Of a stretch of DNA of 64,000 nucleotides, positions 29,821 to 38,432 are shown piece after piece (the first letter of the stretch is position 1; each line of letters opens with the position of its first letter). This DNA is from Erythrobacter sp. (GTDB lineage: Bacteria; Pseudomonadota; Alphaproteobacteria; Sphingomonadales; Sphingomonadaceae). Made by a program: the position numbers and the translations under genes. The DNA is taken from positions 2,447,501 through 2,511,500 of the forward strand of contig NZ_CP050265.1 of the NCBI RefSeq assembly GCF_011765465.1. The letters are read 5' to 3'. The notes below the pieces were generated by a model. The model made no database searches and had not been told where the DNA came from. It saw only the letters and a list, made by a program, of their open reading frames with translations.

Positions 29821-29838
29821 GTGACAGACCCGTGACGG
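29821..29838 (-). promoter_or_regulatory. Candidate Pho box (PhoB site) before the PstS-like pair
   Basis: On the minus strand the sequence reads CCGTCAC-GGGT-CTGTCAC: two 7-base half-sites with a 4-base spacer. This matches the known CTGTCAT-N4-CTGTCAT layout at 5/7 and 6/7 positions. It lies 52 bases upstream of the first PstS-like ATG, a normal promoter distance. Confidence 0.65.
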
Positions 29839-30033
29839 GCGGCCCGGCGGGCGGGCACGGCGCGCCCTAACCGCTCGCCGGACGGTTTTCCACCCGCTGC
29901 GGCGAGCCGCTCCGGGGAAATGCGCAGGGCATTCTTCACCTGCGATAAACCCCTGTCATGCCTGATGAAACATCTCCCCATTGGCGGGCCGGGTTTAAGG
30001 GCATCGTAAGAGCTTGCGGGTTATGTTTCGCCC

Positions 30034-31833
30034 ATGGGACGTCCGTTCATCCTGCACGACTTGGCCGCGAAGGCGGTTGGGCTGGCGACGCGGCTTGCGC
30101 TGGCGCTCGCCGCGTGCCTGATCGTCCCGCTCGCCCCGGCCGAGGCGGACCCGGGCCTCTCCGCCCACCCCGCCTTTGTCGCGCGCTGCCACGCCGCGAG
30201 CGATGCCGACACGACCATCCGCGCGATGGCCCGGCGCGAAGCATGGGCCTGCGGCGAGGCCGCGCCGCGCGCCGATCGCCCCGTGGCATGGCTGCGCTTC
30301 GAAGCGGACAGCTGGGCCGGGGAGGAACGCCCGCGCCAATTCGTCACCCGCATCGCGCGCCACCGCACGATCAGCCTCGCCGCGCTCGACGCCGACGGGA
30401 CGCTGCGCATCCGCTCCTATGGCGAAGACGAGGCGCGCCCGCTCGCCGCGGGGCCGGTGTTCACGCTGCCCCTGCCCGAAATCCGCGAGGAAACCCGCGC
30501 GCTGATCGTACGGGTCGAACGGCCCCATTCGGTCCCGCTGCTGGCCGAGGCGCGGCTGGTCTACGATGCCGGGGACGCGGGCTGGTCGGGCCACGAGATG
30601 ATGCTGCTCGCCATGGTCATAGGGATGCTCGTCCTGCCGCTGTTCTTCGATGTCAGCTTCTTCGTGGTGCTGCGCGAACGCTTCGTCGCGCTGCACGCGG
30701 CCATGGTCGTGGCGATGATGACCTATGTCCTGTTCGCGGGCGGGCTCGTCAGTGTGTTCTGGACCGTGCCTGTCGCGCTCTCGGCAGTGATCGCGCCGCT
30801 GTCCTGGGCGGTGGGATGCGGACTGTCGGCGCTGTTCCTTGCCGAATTTCTCGAACGCGGCGCACAGACGCCTGCCATGCGCCGCCTGATGATCGCGGTG
30901 GGGGCCTGGACCATCCTCGTGCCCGGGTTCTTCTCCTTGCAGTTCCACTGGACCCAGCCGGTCGACGACCGGGGCTATTTCCTCGCCATGCTGCCGACGG
31001 CGGTCTTCACGACCGTCGCGATCGTGCGCGCGGCGATGCGCGGCAGCCGGTCGGCGCGCTATCTCGCGCTCGCCTGGGCGCCGGCGATTTTCGCCTCGAT
31101 CGAGCGGGCGCTGCGCGGCCTGGGGCTCTATGTCGGCCCCTCGAGCCTCGACCAGATGCTCTATGTCGCGACCGCCGTGGAGGTGATCGTGATGAGCCTC
31201 GCCATCGCCGACCGCTTCCTCGCGATACGGCGCGAGCGCGACGCCGCGCTGACCGAGGCGCGGATGCTCGAACAGCTCTCCTCGCGCGATCCGCTGACGG
31301 GGCTGATGAACCGCCGCGCGCTCGAGAGCCGCTTTGCCGACCTGCTCGAACAGGGCTTCGACACCTTCGCGCTGGTCGATCTCGACCGCTTCAAGCACGT
31401 CAACGACCGCCACGGCCACCAGGTCGGCGACGGGGCGCTGATCGCCTGCGCGGCGGCCCTGTCGGGGCCGGGCGACCGGGATTCGGTCGCGGCGCGGCTG
31501 GGGGGCGAGGAATTCGTCGTGCTGCTGCGCGGCAAGCGCACGCTCGAACGGGCGGAGAACCTGCGCCGCGCGATCCCGCTGCGCATCGCCTCGGAAGTGC
31601 CGGGGCTTAGCGAGCCCGTCACCGCGAGCATGGGCGTGATCGAACTGCCGCGCGCTTCGGCCCACGCGCTGACCTTCGAGGATTTCTACGCCCGCGCCGA
31701 CACTCTGATGTACGAGGCCAAGGCTTCGGGCCGCAACCGGATGAGCTATGAAAAGCTCACCATGTTCGATGCGCCCCCGCCGAGCCGCGCCGAGGCACTG
31801 GCGAAACGGTCTATCGGGACCGAGGCGGCCTAG
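30034..31833 (+). CDS. Membrane diguanylate cyclase with 7TM-DISM-like sensor
   Basis: The protein makes the second messenger c-di-GMP from two GTP. The N-terminus has a signal/anchor (LALALAACLIVPLAPAEA), then an outer region of about 150 residues resembling DISM extracellular domains. Seven hydrophobic segments follow (about residues 190-390), and a GGDEF domain covers about 415-580. The active site is GGEEF (LGGEEFVVLLRG, about residue 490), and SSRDPLTGLMNRRAL and LVDLDRFKHVND mark the domain start. No RxxD inhibitory site is obvious five residues before GGEEF. The stop shares CTAG with the convergent thioesterase. Confidence 0.9.
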   Translation: MGRPFILHDLAAKAVGLATRLALALAACLIVPLAPAEADPGLSAHPAFVARCHAASDADTTIRAMARREAWACGEAAPRADRPVAWLRFEADSWAGEERPRQFVTRIARHRTISLAALDADGTLRIRSYGEDEARPLAAGPVFTLPLPEIREETRALIVRVERPHSVPLLAEARLVYDAGDAGWSGHEMMLLAMVIGMLVLPLFFDVSFFVVLRERFVALHAAMVVAMMTYVLFAGGLVSVFWTVPVALSAVIAPLSWAVGCGLSALFLAEFLERGAQTPAMRRLMIAVGAWTILVPGFFSLQFHWTQPVDDRGYFLAMLPTAVFTTVAIVRAAMRGSRSARYLALAWAPAIFASIERALRGLGLYVGPSSLDQMLYVATAVEVIVMSLAIADRFLAIRRERDAALTEARMLEQLSSRDPLTGLMNRRALESRFADLLEQGFDTFALVDLDRFKHVNDRHGHQVGDGALIACAAALSGPGDRDSVAARLGGEEFVVLLRGKRTLERAENLRRAIPLRIASEVPGLSEPVTASMGVIELPRASAHALTFEDFYARADTLMYEAKASGRNRMSYEKLTMFDAPPPSRAEALAKRSIGTEAA

Positions 31834-32240
31834 GCCCCGTCGGCCTGAAAGGGCGCGATCACCTCGGGCCGAACCCGCGCGAGGCGGCCCGTCTCGCGGT
31901 CGAGCATGGCCCAGGTCGTCGCTGCGCTGACCAGCCGCTTGCCCGCCTCATCGGTGAATTCGACGCGGCGGACCGATTTCGCGCCCTGCGGTTCGCCCTC
32001 GATCCAGGTTTCGCCATGCGCGACCTCGCCCTCGGCGATGTTGCCGCGGTAGTCGATCTCGTGCCGGATCACGACCCAGAAGAAGGCGGCGACGTGTTCC
32101 GGGTCCGCCGCCGCTTCCCAATGTGCGGTGGCGAGGTCCTGGATCCACTGCACCCAGACCGAATTGTTGACGTGGCCGAGCTCGTCGATGTGTTCGGGGC
32201 GGGCGGTGAAGCTGCGGGTGAAGCGGGCGGGCTCGCTCAT
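31830..32240 (-). CDS. Acyl-CoA thioesterase, 4HBT hot-dog family
   Basis: This 136-residue hot-dog protein probably hydrolyses an acyl-CoA thioester. The catalytic-type segment DELGHVNNSVWVQWIQD (about residues 19-35) matches the 4-hydroxybenzoyl-CoA thioesterase pattern with Asp/Glu-x-x-x-His-x-N. The start ATG at 32240 overlaps the stop of the S9 peptidase (ATGA), so the two genes are translationally coupled, though no functional link is apparent. Substrate is unknown. Confidence 0.85.
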   Translation of the reverse strand: MSEPARFTRSFTARPEHIDELGHVNNSVWVQWIQDLATAHWEAAADPEHVAAFFWVVIRHEIDYRGNIAEGEVAHGETWIEGEPQGAKSVRRVEFTDEAGKRLVSAATTWAMLDRETGRLARVRPEVIAPFQADGA

Positions 32241-34477
32241 CCGCCCTTCCCGTCTCCCGCCATCCCCATCTGCCACAGGATGAAGGCGTATTCCTCCGCC
32301 GTTTCGTAGAGCGAGTTCCAGCGCCCCGACTTGCCGCCGTGGCCTGCGCCCATGTTGGTCTTCAAAAGCAGGATGTTGTCGTCGGTCTTGGTGTCGCGCA
32401 GCTTGGCGACCCACTTGGCCGGCTCCCAGTAGGTCACGCGCGGGTCGTTCAGCCCGGCCCTCACCAGCATCGGCGGGTATTCCTGCGCGCTCACCTGGTC
32501 ATAGGGCGAATAGGACAGGATATAGGCGAAAGCCTGCTTGCTCTCGATCGGGTTGCCCCATTCGGGCCATTCGCCCGGCGTGAGCGGCAGGTCCTTGTTG
32601 AGCATGGTGTTGAGCACGTCGACAAAGGGCACGTGCGCGACGACCGCGCCGTATTGCTTGGGGTCCATGTTGACGACCGCGCCCATCAGCTCGCCGCCCG
32701 CCGAACCGCCACTGGCCGTGACCATGCCCTCGGCAGTGTAGCCTTTCTCGATCAGGCCGCGCCCGGCGTCGACGAAATCGTTGAAGGTGTTGGTCCGCTC
32801 GAACATCTTGCCGGCGAGATACCAGCGCCGCCCGAGATCGTCGCCGCCGCGGATATGGGCGATGGCATAGGCGAAGCCGCGATCGACGAGGCTGAGCCGC
32901 GTGGTCGAAAAGCCCGGCGGGATGGCGAACCCGTAGGCACCATAGGCGTAGAGGTGGAGCGGCCCCGGCCCTTCGATGCCCTGTTCCTTGAGGATTTCCG
33001 CGCGGTCCTTCCTCATCACCACGCTGACCGGAACCATGGTCCCGTCGCGCGCCTCGATCGTCAGGCGCTCGGTGGTGTAGAGCGAGGCGTCGTAGCCGCT
33101 CGGGATTTCCTGCTGCTTGAGCTGCTGAAGGCTCGCGCTCGCCTCGTCGTAGTCATAGACCGTCGCGGGCGTGACCATGCTTTCATAGGACAGGCGCAGC
33201 TTTGCCATGTCGTATTCGGGATTGTTGGTGAGCCCGGCGACATAACTCGCCTCGCCGAAAGCGATCGGGCGCGCCTCGGTCGGTGCATCGTAGGAGCGCA
33301 GCTGGATCTGGTCGAGCCCGGCAAGGCGGCCTTCGGTCACGAAGAAGTCCTTGAACAGCTCGAAATCGGTCAGGTAGAATTCGTCCGACCCCGCCAGCAC
33401 GGTTTCCCACTCGCCGGGCTTCTCCAGCGTCGCTTTCGCCAGCCGGAAATTGACGTGGGTGTCGTTGGTGAGGACGAAGAGTTCCCCGTCGCGCACGTCG
33501 ACTTCGTATTCGACGCCCTTCTCGCGCGGGCGCACGAGGATCGGCTCGGCGGTGGGATCGTCGGCGGGGACGAGGCGCACCTCGCTCGTCTCGTTGTCGC
33601 CGGTGGCGATGATCAGCCAGTCCTCCTGCGCGGTCAGCCCGGTGCCGACGCGGAAGCTCTGGTCCTCCTCCTCGTAAAGGATCACGTCGTCCTCGACCGG
33701 GGTTCCGATCACGTGCATCCGCGCATCGAGCACGCGCCATTCCGGCGTCGCCACGCCATAGACGAGCGCGCTGTCGCCCTTGACCCAGGTGAGGCCCGAC
33801 AGCGTGCCGGGAATGACATCGGGGAGGAGCTCGCCGGTCGACAAGTCCTTGATCCGCACCTCGAAACGTTCCGACCCGTTGGTGTCGGTCGAATAAGCGA
33901 GAAAGCGTCCGTCCTTGCTCACCGAGAACGCGCCGAGACGGAAATATTCGAGCCCCTCGGCAAGCGCGTTCTCGTCGAGGATGAGCTGCGGTTCGCCGCC
34001 CGCGACGGGCTTCCTGTAATGCTTGCGATACTGCGCGCCTTCCTCGAATTCGGACCAGTAGAGCCAGTCGCCGTCCTTCTGCGGAACCGTGCTGTCGTCC
34101 TCCTTGATCCGCGCGCGCATCTCGGTGAACAGCGCCTCGGTAAAGTCCTTCTGCCCGGCCATGTTGGCCTCGAACCAGGCGTTCTCCGCCTCGAGATATT
34201 CGAGCACGTCGGTGTCGTCGACCTCTGGATAGCTCTTGTCGTAGAGCCAGTCGTAGGGGTCCGAAATCGTGATCCCGTGGCGGGTGTAGCTGTGCTCGCG
34301 CTTTTCGGCGATGGGAGGGGAAGTCGGCGCGGGCTTGTCTGCTTTCACTTGGGTCGTGTCCTTGCTGTCCTGGGCGGCCTCGCGGGCGCTTGCGGGCGAA
34401 AATGGGGAGGGCGCGGCGAGCATCGCGGCGCCGGCCGTGAACATCGCGGCAATCAGGGCGAGGCGGGAAATCGTCAT
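32237..34477 (-). CDS. Exported prolyl-oligopeptidase family serine peptidase (S9A, oligopeptidase B-like)
   Basis: This 746-residue peptidase has a signal peptide (LALIAAMFTAGAAMLAAP, then ASA) and is probably periplasmic. It has an N-terminal beta-propeller (about 60-480) beginning HGITISDPYDWLYD, the usual S9A opening. An alpha/beta-hydrolase domain contains AIAHIRGGDDLGRRWYLAGK and the catalytic serine in ASGGSAGGELMGAVVN (about residue 591). The Asp lies near LVRAGLNDPRVTYWEP and the His in GAGHGG (about 718). The long SYSPYDQV segment fits oligopeptidase B. It likely cleaves short peptides; the preference for basic residues cannot be confirmed here. Confidence 0.9.
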   Translation of the reverse strand: MTISRLALIAAMFTAGAAMLAAPSPFSPASAREAAQDSKDTTQVKADKPAPTSPPIAEKREHSYTRHGITISDPYDWLYDKSYPEVDDTDVLEYLEAENAWFEANMAGQKDFTEALFTEMRARIKEDDSTVPQKDGDWLYWSEFEEGAQYRKHYRKPVAGGEPQLILDENALAEGLEYFRLGAFSVSKDGRFLAYSTDTNGSERFEVRIKDLSTGELLPDVIPGTLSGLTWVKGDSALVYGVATPEWRVLDARMHVIGTPVEDDVILYEEEDQSFRVGTGLTAQEDWLIIATGDNETSEVRLVPADDPTAEPILVRPREKGVEYEVDVRDGELFVLTNDTHVNFRLAKATLEKPGEWETVLAGSDEFYLTDFELFKDFFVTEGRLAGLDQIQLRSYDAPTEARPIAFGEASYVAGLTNNPEYDMAKLRLSYESMVTPATVYDYDEASASLQQLKQQEIPSGYDASLYTTERLTIEARDGTMVPVSVVMRKDRAEILKEQGIEGPGPLHLYAYGAYGFAIPPGFSTTRLSLVDRGFAYAIAHIRGGDDLGRRWYLAGKMFERTNTFNDFVDAGRGLIEKGYTAEGMVTASGGSAGGELMGAVVNMDPKQYGAVVAHVPFVDVLNTMLNKDLPLTPGEWPEWGNPIESKQAFAYILSYSPYDQVSAQEYPPMLVRAGLNDPRVTYWEPAKWVAKLRDTKTDDNILLLKTNMGAGHGGKSGRWNSLYETAEEYAFILWQMGMAGDGKGG

Positions 34478-34616
34478 GGGTTGCGTATCCCTCTTTCGGG
34501 CCTCCCGGTCGGGGGCACGGGTGGAAAGCCGCGGTTACGCGGTCTATGTTGCTAGATAGCCGAACTCAACCGCGCGGCAAGGGAGTGCGCGCGCTCACAC
34601 GAACAGGAATTCGCCC

Positions 34617-36428
34617 ATGCTGATGCAGACACACGAAGCGCGCCTCAAGGCGCTGCGCGAGGAATTGAAGCGCCGCGATCTCGCGGGCTTCATCGTGCCC
34701 ATTTCCGACGAACACATGAGCGAATATGTCGGCGACTACGCGCAGCGTCTCGCCTGGCTGACCGGCTTCGGCGGCTCGGCGGGATTTGCCGCAGTGACGC
34801 TGACCAATGCCGCGATCTTCGTCGACGGGCGCTACACCGTGCAGGTCAAGGGGCAGGTCGACGGCTCGCTGTTCGAATATCGCAACATCCCGAAGGACAG
34901 CCTTGCCGAATGGCTGAAAGGCGCGGCCGAAAAGGGCCAGCGCATCGCCTACGACCCGTGGCTCCATACGCAAGGCTGGGTCGACCGGTTGGAGCGCGAA
35001 CTCGATGGCAGCGAGGTCGCACTGGTCCCGGCGGACGGCAACCCGATCGACGCGGTGTGGGCCGACCAGCCCGAACCCTCGCCCGCCGAGGCGATCGTCC
35101 ACGAGGAAAGCCTCGCGGGCCGCTCCTCCGCCGACAAGCGGGGCGAGGTCGCCGACTGGCTGGCTCGCCAAGACCTCGACGCGGTCGTCGTCCCGGCGCT
35201 CGATTCGGTCGCGTGGCTGCTCAACATCCGGGGTTCCGACGTGTCGCACACGCCGGTCGCCCACGCCTATGTGATTGCGCACAGGGATGGGCACGCCGAG
35301 CTCTTCATCGCACCGGGCAAGGTCACGAGCGAACTCGCCAAGCATCTCGGCAACGCCGTGACGGTTCGGGGCCGCGACGAATTCGAGGGCGCTCTCTCGC
35401 AGATGAAGGGCAAGCGCGTGAGCGTCGATCCCGATTTCGGCGTTGCCGGCATCGCGCAGGCGCTGCGCGCGGGCGGGGCAACGGTCGCCTTCCGGCAGGA
35501 TCCCACGATCCTCGCCAAGGCGATCAAGAACCCTGCCGAACAGCAGGGCCACCGCGACGCGCAGGCCGCGGACGGCGCGGCGGTGTCGCGCTTCCTGCGC
35601 TGGATCGAGGAGAACGCGCCGAAGGGCGAGGTCGACGAACTTTCCGCCGCCGCCAAGCTCGAAGCCTTCCGCCGCGAACACGGCGACCTGCGCGATACCA
35701 GCTTCGACACGATCTCGGCGGCCGCGGGCCATGCCGCGCTGCCGCATTACCGCGTGGACGAGGACAGCAACATCACGATCCCGCCCGGCTCGATCTTCCT
35801 GTGCGATTCGGGCGGACAGTATCCGGCGGGCACGACCGACATCACCCGCACCGTCTGGGTCGGACCGGGCGAGCCGACGGCGGAAATGAAGGACCGCTTC
35901 ACCCGCGTGCTGAAAGGCCACATCCAGATCGACCGCGCGATCTTCCCGCAGGGCACCAGCGGCGGCCAGCTCGACAGTTTCGCCCGGCAATACCTGTGGG
36001 AAGCCGGCGTCGATTACGCCCACGGCACCGGCCACGGGGTCGGCAGCTTCCTCGGCGTCCACGAAGGCCCGCAGCGCATCGCCAAGCATTCGGGCGGTCA
36101 GGCGGGCACGGGGCAGGAACTCTTCGCCGGCATGATCTGCTCGAACGAGCCGGGCTATTACAAGGCGGACGCGTTCGGCATCCGGATCGAGAACCTCGTC
36201 CTCGTCGTGCCCAAGCATATCGACGGCGCGGAAGGCGAATGGCTCGGCTTCGAGACACTCACCTTCGTCCCCATCGACCGCCGCCTGATCGAGCCCGCGC
36301 TGCTGACCGACACCGAGATCGACTGGCTCGACGCCTATCACGCCAAGGTGCGCGAAATCGTCGCCCCGCGCCTGTCGGGCGAAGACCTGGCCTGGCTCGA
36401 GAAGGAGACAGCGCCGCTTCGCGGGTGA
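34617..36428 (+). CDS. Xaa-Pro aminopeptidase (M24B, aminopeptidase P type)
   Basis: This 603-residue cytoplasmic metallopeptidase removes an N-terminal residue preceding proline. Two creatinase-like N-terminal domains (about 1-310) are followed by the pita-bread catalytic domain. Its metal ligands are visible: Asp in LCDSGGQY, Asp in TTDITRTVW, His in HGTGHGVGSFLGVHEGPQ, Glu in CSNEPGYY and Glu in IRIENLVLV. The length and three-domain layout match the eukaryote-like APP1 type common in alphaproteobacteria. AGGAA lies seven bases before the ATG. It is divergent from the S9 peptidase, and both deal with peptides. Confidence 0.93.
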   Translation: MLMQTHEARLKALREELKRRDLAGFIVPISDEHMSEYVGDYAQRLAWLTGFGGSAGFAAVTLTNAAIFVDGRYTVQVKGQVDGSLFEYRNIPKDSLAEWLKGAAEKGQRIAYDPWLHTQGWVDRLERELDGSEVALVPADGNPIDAVWADQPEPSPAEAIVHEESLAGRSSADKRGEVADWLARQDLDAVVVPALDSVAWLLNIRGSDVSHTPVAHAYVIAHRDGHAELFIAPGKVTSELAKHLGNAVTVRGRDEFEGALSQMKGKRVSVDPDFGVAGIAQALRAGGATVAFRQDPTILAKAIKNPAEQQGHRDAQAADGAAVSRFLRWIEENAPKGEVDELSAAAKLEAFRREHGDLRDTSFDTISAAAGHAALPHYRVDEDSNITIPPGSIFLCDSGGQYPAGTTDITRTVWVGPGEPTAEMKDRFTRVLKGHIQIDRAIFPQGTSGGQLDSFARQYLWEAGVDYAHGTGHGVGSFLGVHEGPQRIAKHSGGQAGTGQELFAGMICSNEPGYYKADAFGIRIENLVLVVPKHIDGAEGEWLGFETLTFVPIDRRLIEPALLTDTEIDWLDAYHAKVREIVAPRLSGEDLAWLEKETAPLRG

Positions 36429-36461
36429 TTGCCGCAAGCCCGATGTTCTAGTAATGTTCCG

Positions 36462-36506
36462 CGTGAAACACGAGTCGCGGGGCGTCCCGCTCCGCGGCGT
36501 TTCACG
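36462..36506 (+). promoter_or_regulatory. Leader hairpin before the VOC gene
   Basis: CGTGAAAC (36462-36469) and GTTTCACG (36499-36506) can pair around a 29-base GC-rich loop that can fold further. The GGGAGGAT ribosome binding site follows directly, so folding could affect translation start. The arms look like parS halves but are in the wrong order. Confidence 0.4.
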
Positions 36507-36520
36507 GGAGGATACGGACA

Positions 36521-36907
36521 ATGATCGGCTACGTGACACTCGGCACCAACGACCTCGAACGCGCGGCGCAGTTCTACGACGCGCTCGCCAAGCACTGGGG
36601 CTTCGGGCGGATGATGGAATTCGACCAGTTCATCGCCTGGGGCGATATGGATTCGCCCATGCCCGGCCTCGCCGCGACCAAGCCGTTCGACGGCAAGGCC
36701 GCCACCGTCGGCAACGGCACGATGGTCGCGCTGATGGTCGACAGCCCGGAAAAGGTGCACGCGGTCTACGACACCGCGATTGCCCATGGCGGCAGCGACG
36801 AGGGCGCGCCCGGCCCGCGCGGGGACGACGGCTTCTACGCGGGCTATTTCCGCGACCCGGACGGGAACAAGCTCAACGTCTTCTGCATGACCGAACCGAC
36901 CGGCTGA
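36521..36907 (+). CDS. VOC (glyoxalase/bleomycin-resistance) superfamily protein
   Basis: This 128-residue protein has paired beta-alpha-beta-beta-beta modules: opening IGYVTLGTNDLERAAQFYDAL and closing YAGYFRDPDGNKLNVFCMTE. The N-terminal metal-position His is replaced by Tyr/Thr here, so a metal-dependent glyoxalase I activity is uncertain. The family includes dioxygenases, isomerases and binding proteins, and substrate cannot be assigned. A strong GGGAGG site precedes the ATG. Confidence 0.82.
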   Translation: MIGYVTLGTNDLERAAQFYDALAKHWGFGRMMEFDQFIAWGDMDSPMPGLAATKPFDGKAATVGNGTMVALMVDSPEKVHAVYDTAIAHGGSDEGAPGPRGDDGFYAGYFRDPDGNKLNVFCMTEPTG

Positions 36908-37034
36908 GGCTTTCGCCCGGGTGAACGCGGGGCCGCGCGCGATACAAGCCGCGACATTTTCGCGCGGGCCCGGCAAACTCCTGCGACACGGGCGCTCTAT
37001 AAGGGGAGGCATCGAAGCCCCCTTTCGGAGAAGC

Positions 37035-37607
37035 ATGATGAAACGCATCACCCTTGCCCTTTCGACCGCCGCCCTCGCGCTTGGCGCGGGCGGCATCGCT
37101 TTCGCTGCGCAGGACGGTCCGCCTCGCGGCGGCGGCGGCGACAGCGACGGCGACGGCCTCGTAACGCTTGCCGAGGCCAAGGCCCATGCGGCGCAGCGCT
37201 TCGAGCGGATGGACGCGAACGGCGACGGCGTGATCGACGCCGAAGACCGCGCCGCGCGGCAGGCCCGGATGGTCGAACGCTTCGACGCGGACGGCTCGGG
37301 CGCGCTCTCGCAGGACGAACTCACCGCCATGCGCGAAGCGCGCGAGCAGATGCGCGGCGAACGCCGGGGCCGCGGGATGCAGCACGGCCGCCGCGGGGGC
37401 GGGCGCGGCATGAAAATGCTAGCCCGCGCCGATGCAAACGGTGACGGCGCGGTCAGCCGGGCGGAATTCGATGCGATGGTCGAAGCCCGCTTCGCCGCGC
37501 ACGACACCGACGGCTCGGGCACGATCAACGCCGCCGAACGCGCCGCCGCCCATGCCGAGCGCAAGGCGCGGATGATGCAGCGCCGTGCCGCCCCGCCTGC
37601 CGAATAA
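37035..37607 (+). CDS. Secreted EF-hand calcium-binding protein
   Basis: This 190-residue exported protein has a signal peptide (ALSTAALALGAGGIAFA) and at least four EF-hand-like loops: DSDGDGLVTLAE, DANGDGVIDAED, DADGSGALSQDE and DTDGSGTINAAE, plus DANGDGAVSRAE. All keep the D-x-D/N-x-D/S-G pattern and the terminal acidic residue. Between loops it is rich in Arg, Gly and Met (GRGMQHGRRGGGRGMKM). It probably binds calcium in the periplasm; its partner is unknown. The response regulator and kinase follow 78 bases later and could be related. The stop lies in a short tandem duplication. Confidence 0.85.
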   Translation: MMKRITLALSTAALALGAGGIAFAAQDGPPRGGGGDSDGDGLVTLAEAKAHAAQRFERMDANGDGVIDAEDRAARQARMVERFDADGSGALSQDELTAMREAREQMRGERRGRGMQHGRRGGGRGMKMLARADANGDGAVSRAEFDAMVEARFAAHDTDGSGTINAAERAAAHAERKARMMQRRAAPPAE

Positions 37608-37624
37608 TCCCGCCTGCCGAATAA
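37592..37624. repeat. 17-bp tandem duplication across the EF-hand stop codon
   Basis: CCCGCCTGCCGAATAA occurs twice with a 17-base offset. The first copy contains the stop TAA at 37605-37607. The offset is not a multiple of three, so the second copy is out of frame. Confidence 0.8.
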
Positions 37625-37631
37625 GGCGCCT

Positions 37632-37664
37632 TCCCGGCCCGGCGCGCTTGCGCGCCGGGCCTCC
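37632..37664 (+). terminator. GC-rich hairpin after EF-hand gene
   Basis: GGCCCGGCGCG and CGCGCCGGGCC pair around a short TTG-type loop. There is no T run, so it may be a weak terminator or only a 3'-end stabiliser. Confidence 0.45.
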
Positions 37665-37685
37665 TCCCCGCATGAACGAGAGCCG

Positions 37686-38432
37686 ATGAACGCTCCGTCC
37701 GAAAGTCCGCACATCCTGCTCGTCGATGACGAGCAGAGCCTGCGCGAACCGCTCGCCGAATACCTCGCGGGCCAGGGCTTCGCCGTGACCGAGGCCGAAA
37801 GCGCCGCCGCCGCGCGCGCCCGGATCGCCGAAAGCGCGCCCGACCTTGTCCTCCTCGACATCATGATGCCGGGCGAGGACGGGCTTTCCCTGTGCCGCCA
37901 CCTCGTCGAGGCGCGCCGCATCCCCGTCATATTCCTCACCGCCCGGACCGAGGCGACCGACCGCATCGTCGGGCTCGAACTGGGCGCGGACGACTATGTC
38001 GTCAAACCCTTCGAGCCGCGCGAGCTTGTCGCGCGCATCCGCACCGTGCTGCGGCGCGTGGCGCGCGGGGCCTCCCCGCAGGAACAGGCCGAGGACTGGC
38101 ACTACCTGTTCGAAGGCTGGCGGCTCGACCCGCTCAAGCGCAAGCTGACCGATCCCGAAGGCATCTCCGTCCCCCTCTCCACCGCCGAATTCCGCCTGTT
38201 GCGCGCCCTGCTCGATCACCCGCGCGCCGTGCTCGACCGCGACCGCCTGCTCGACATGGTACAGGGCCGCACCGCCCACCTGTTCGACCGCGCGGTCGAC
38301 AACCAGGTGAGCCGCCTGCGCCGCAAGATCGAGGCCGACAGCCGCAATCCCACGCTCATCCTGACCGTGCGCGGCGGCGGCTACCGCCTCGCCGCCGAGG
38401 TCCGCCGCGCGCCGCCGGACGGGACGCCGTGA
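37686..38432 (+). CDS. OmpR-family response regulator
   Basis: This 248-residue regulator has a receiver domain with acidic pocket VDDEQ (about residues 15-18), the phosphorylated Asp in LVLLDIMMPGEDG (about 60), Thr in IFLTART and Lys in YVVKPFEP. An OmpR/PhoB winged-helix domain covers about 140-240 (STAEFRLLRALLDHPRAVLD ... VSRLRRKIEA ... TVRGGGYRLA). It overlaps the sensor kinase by GTGA, so they form a cognate pair. Inputs and targets are unknown; the nearby EF-hand gene is a possible target. Confidence 0.92.
   Translation: MNAPSESPHILLVDDEQSLREPLAEYLAGQGFAVTEAESAAAARARIAESAPDLVLLDIMMPGEDGLSLCRHLVEARRIPVIFLTARTEATDRIVGLELGADDYVVKPFEPRELVARIRTVLRRVARGASPQEQAEDWHYLFEGWRLDPLKRKLTDPEGISVPLSTAEFRLLRALLDHPRAVLDRDRLLDMVQGRTAHLFDRAVDNQVSRLRRKIEADSRNPTLILTVRGGGYRLAAEVRRAPPDGTP

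Noticed and set aside
36462..36506. parS-like sequence
   Set aside because: Half-sites CGTGAAAC and GTTTCACG are present but in reversed order and 29 bases apart, unlike GTTTCACGTGAAAC; no parA/parB nearby.
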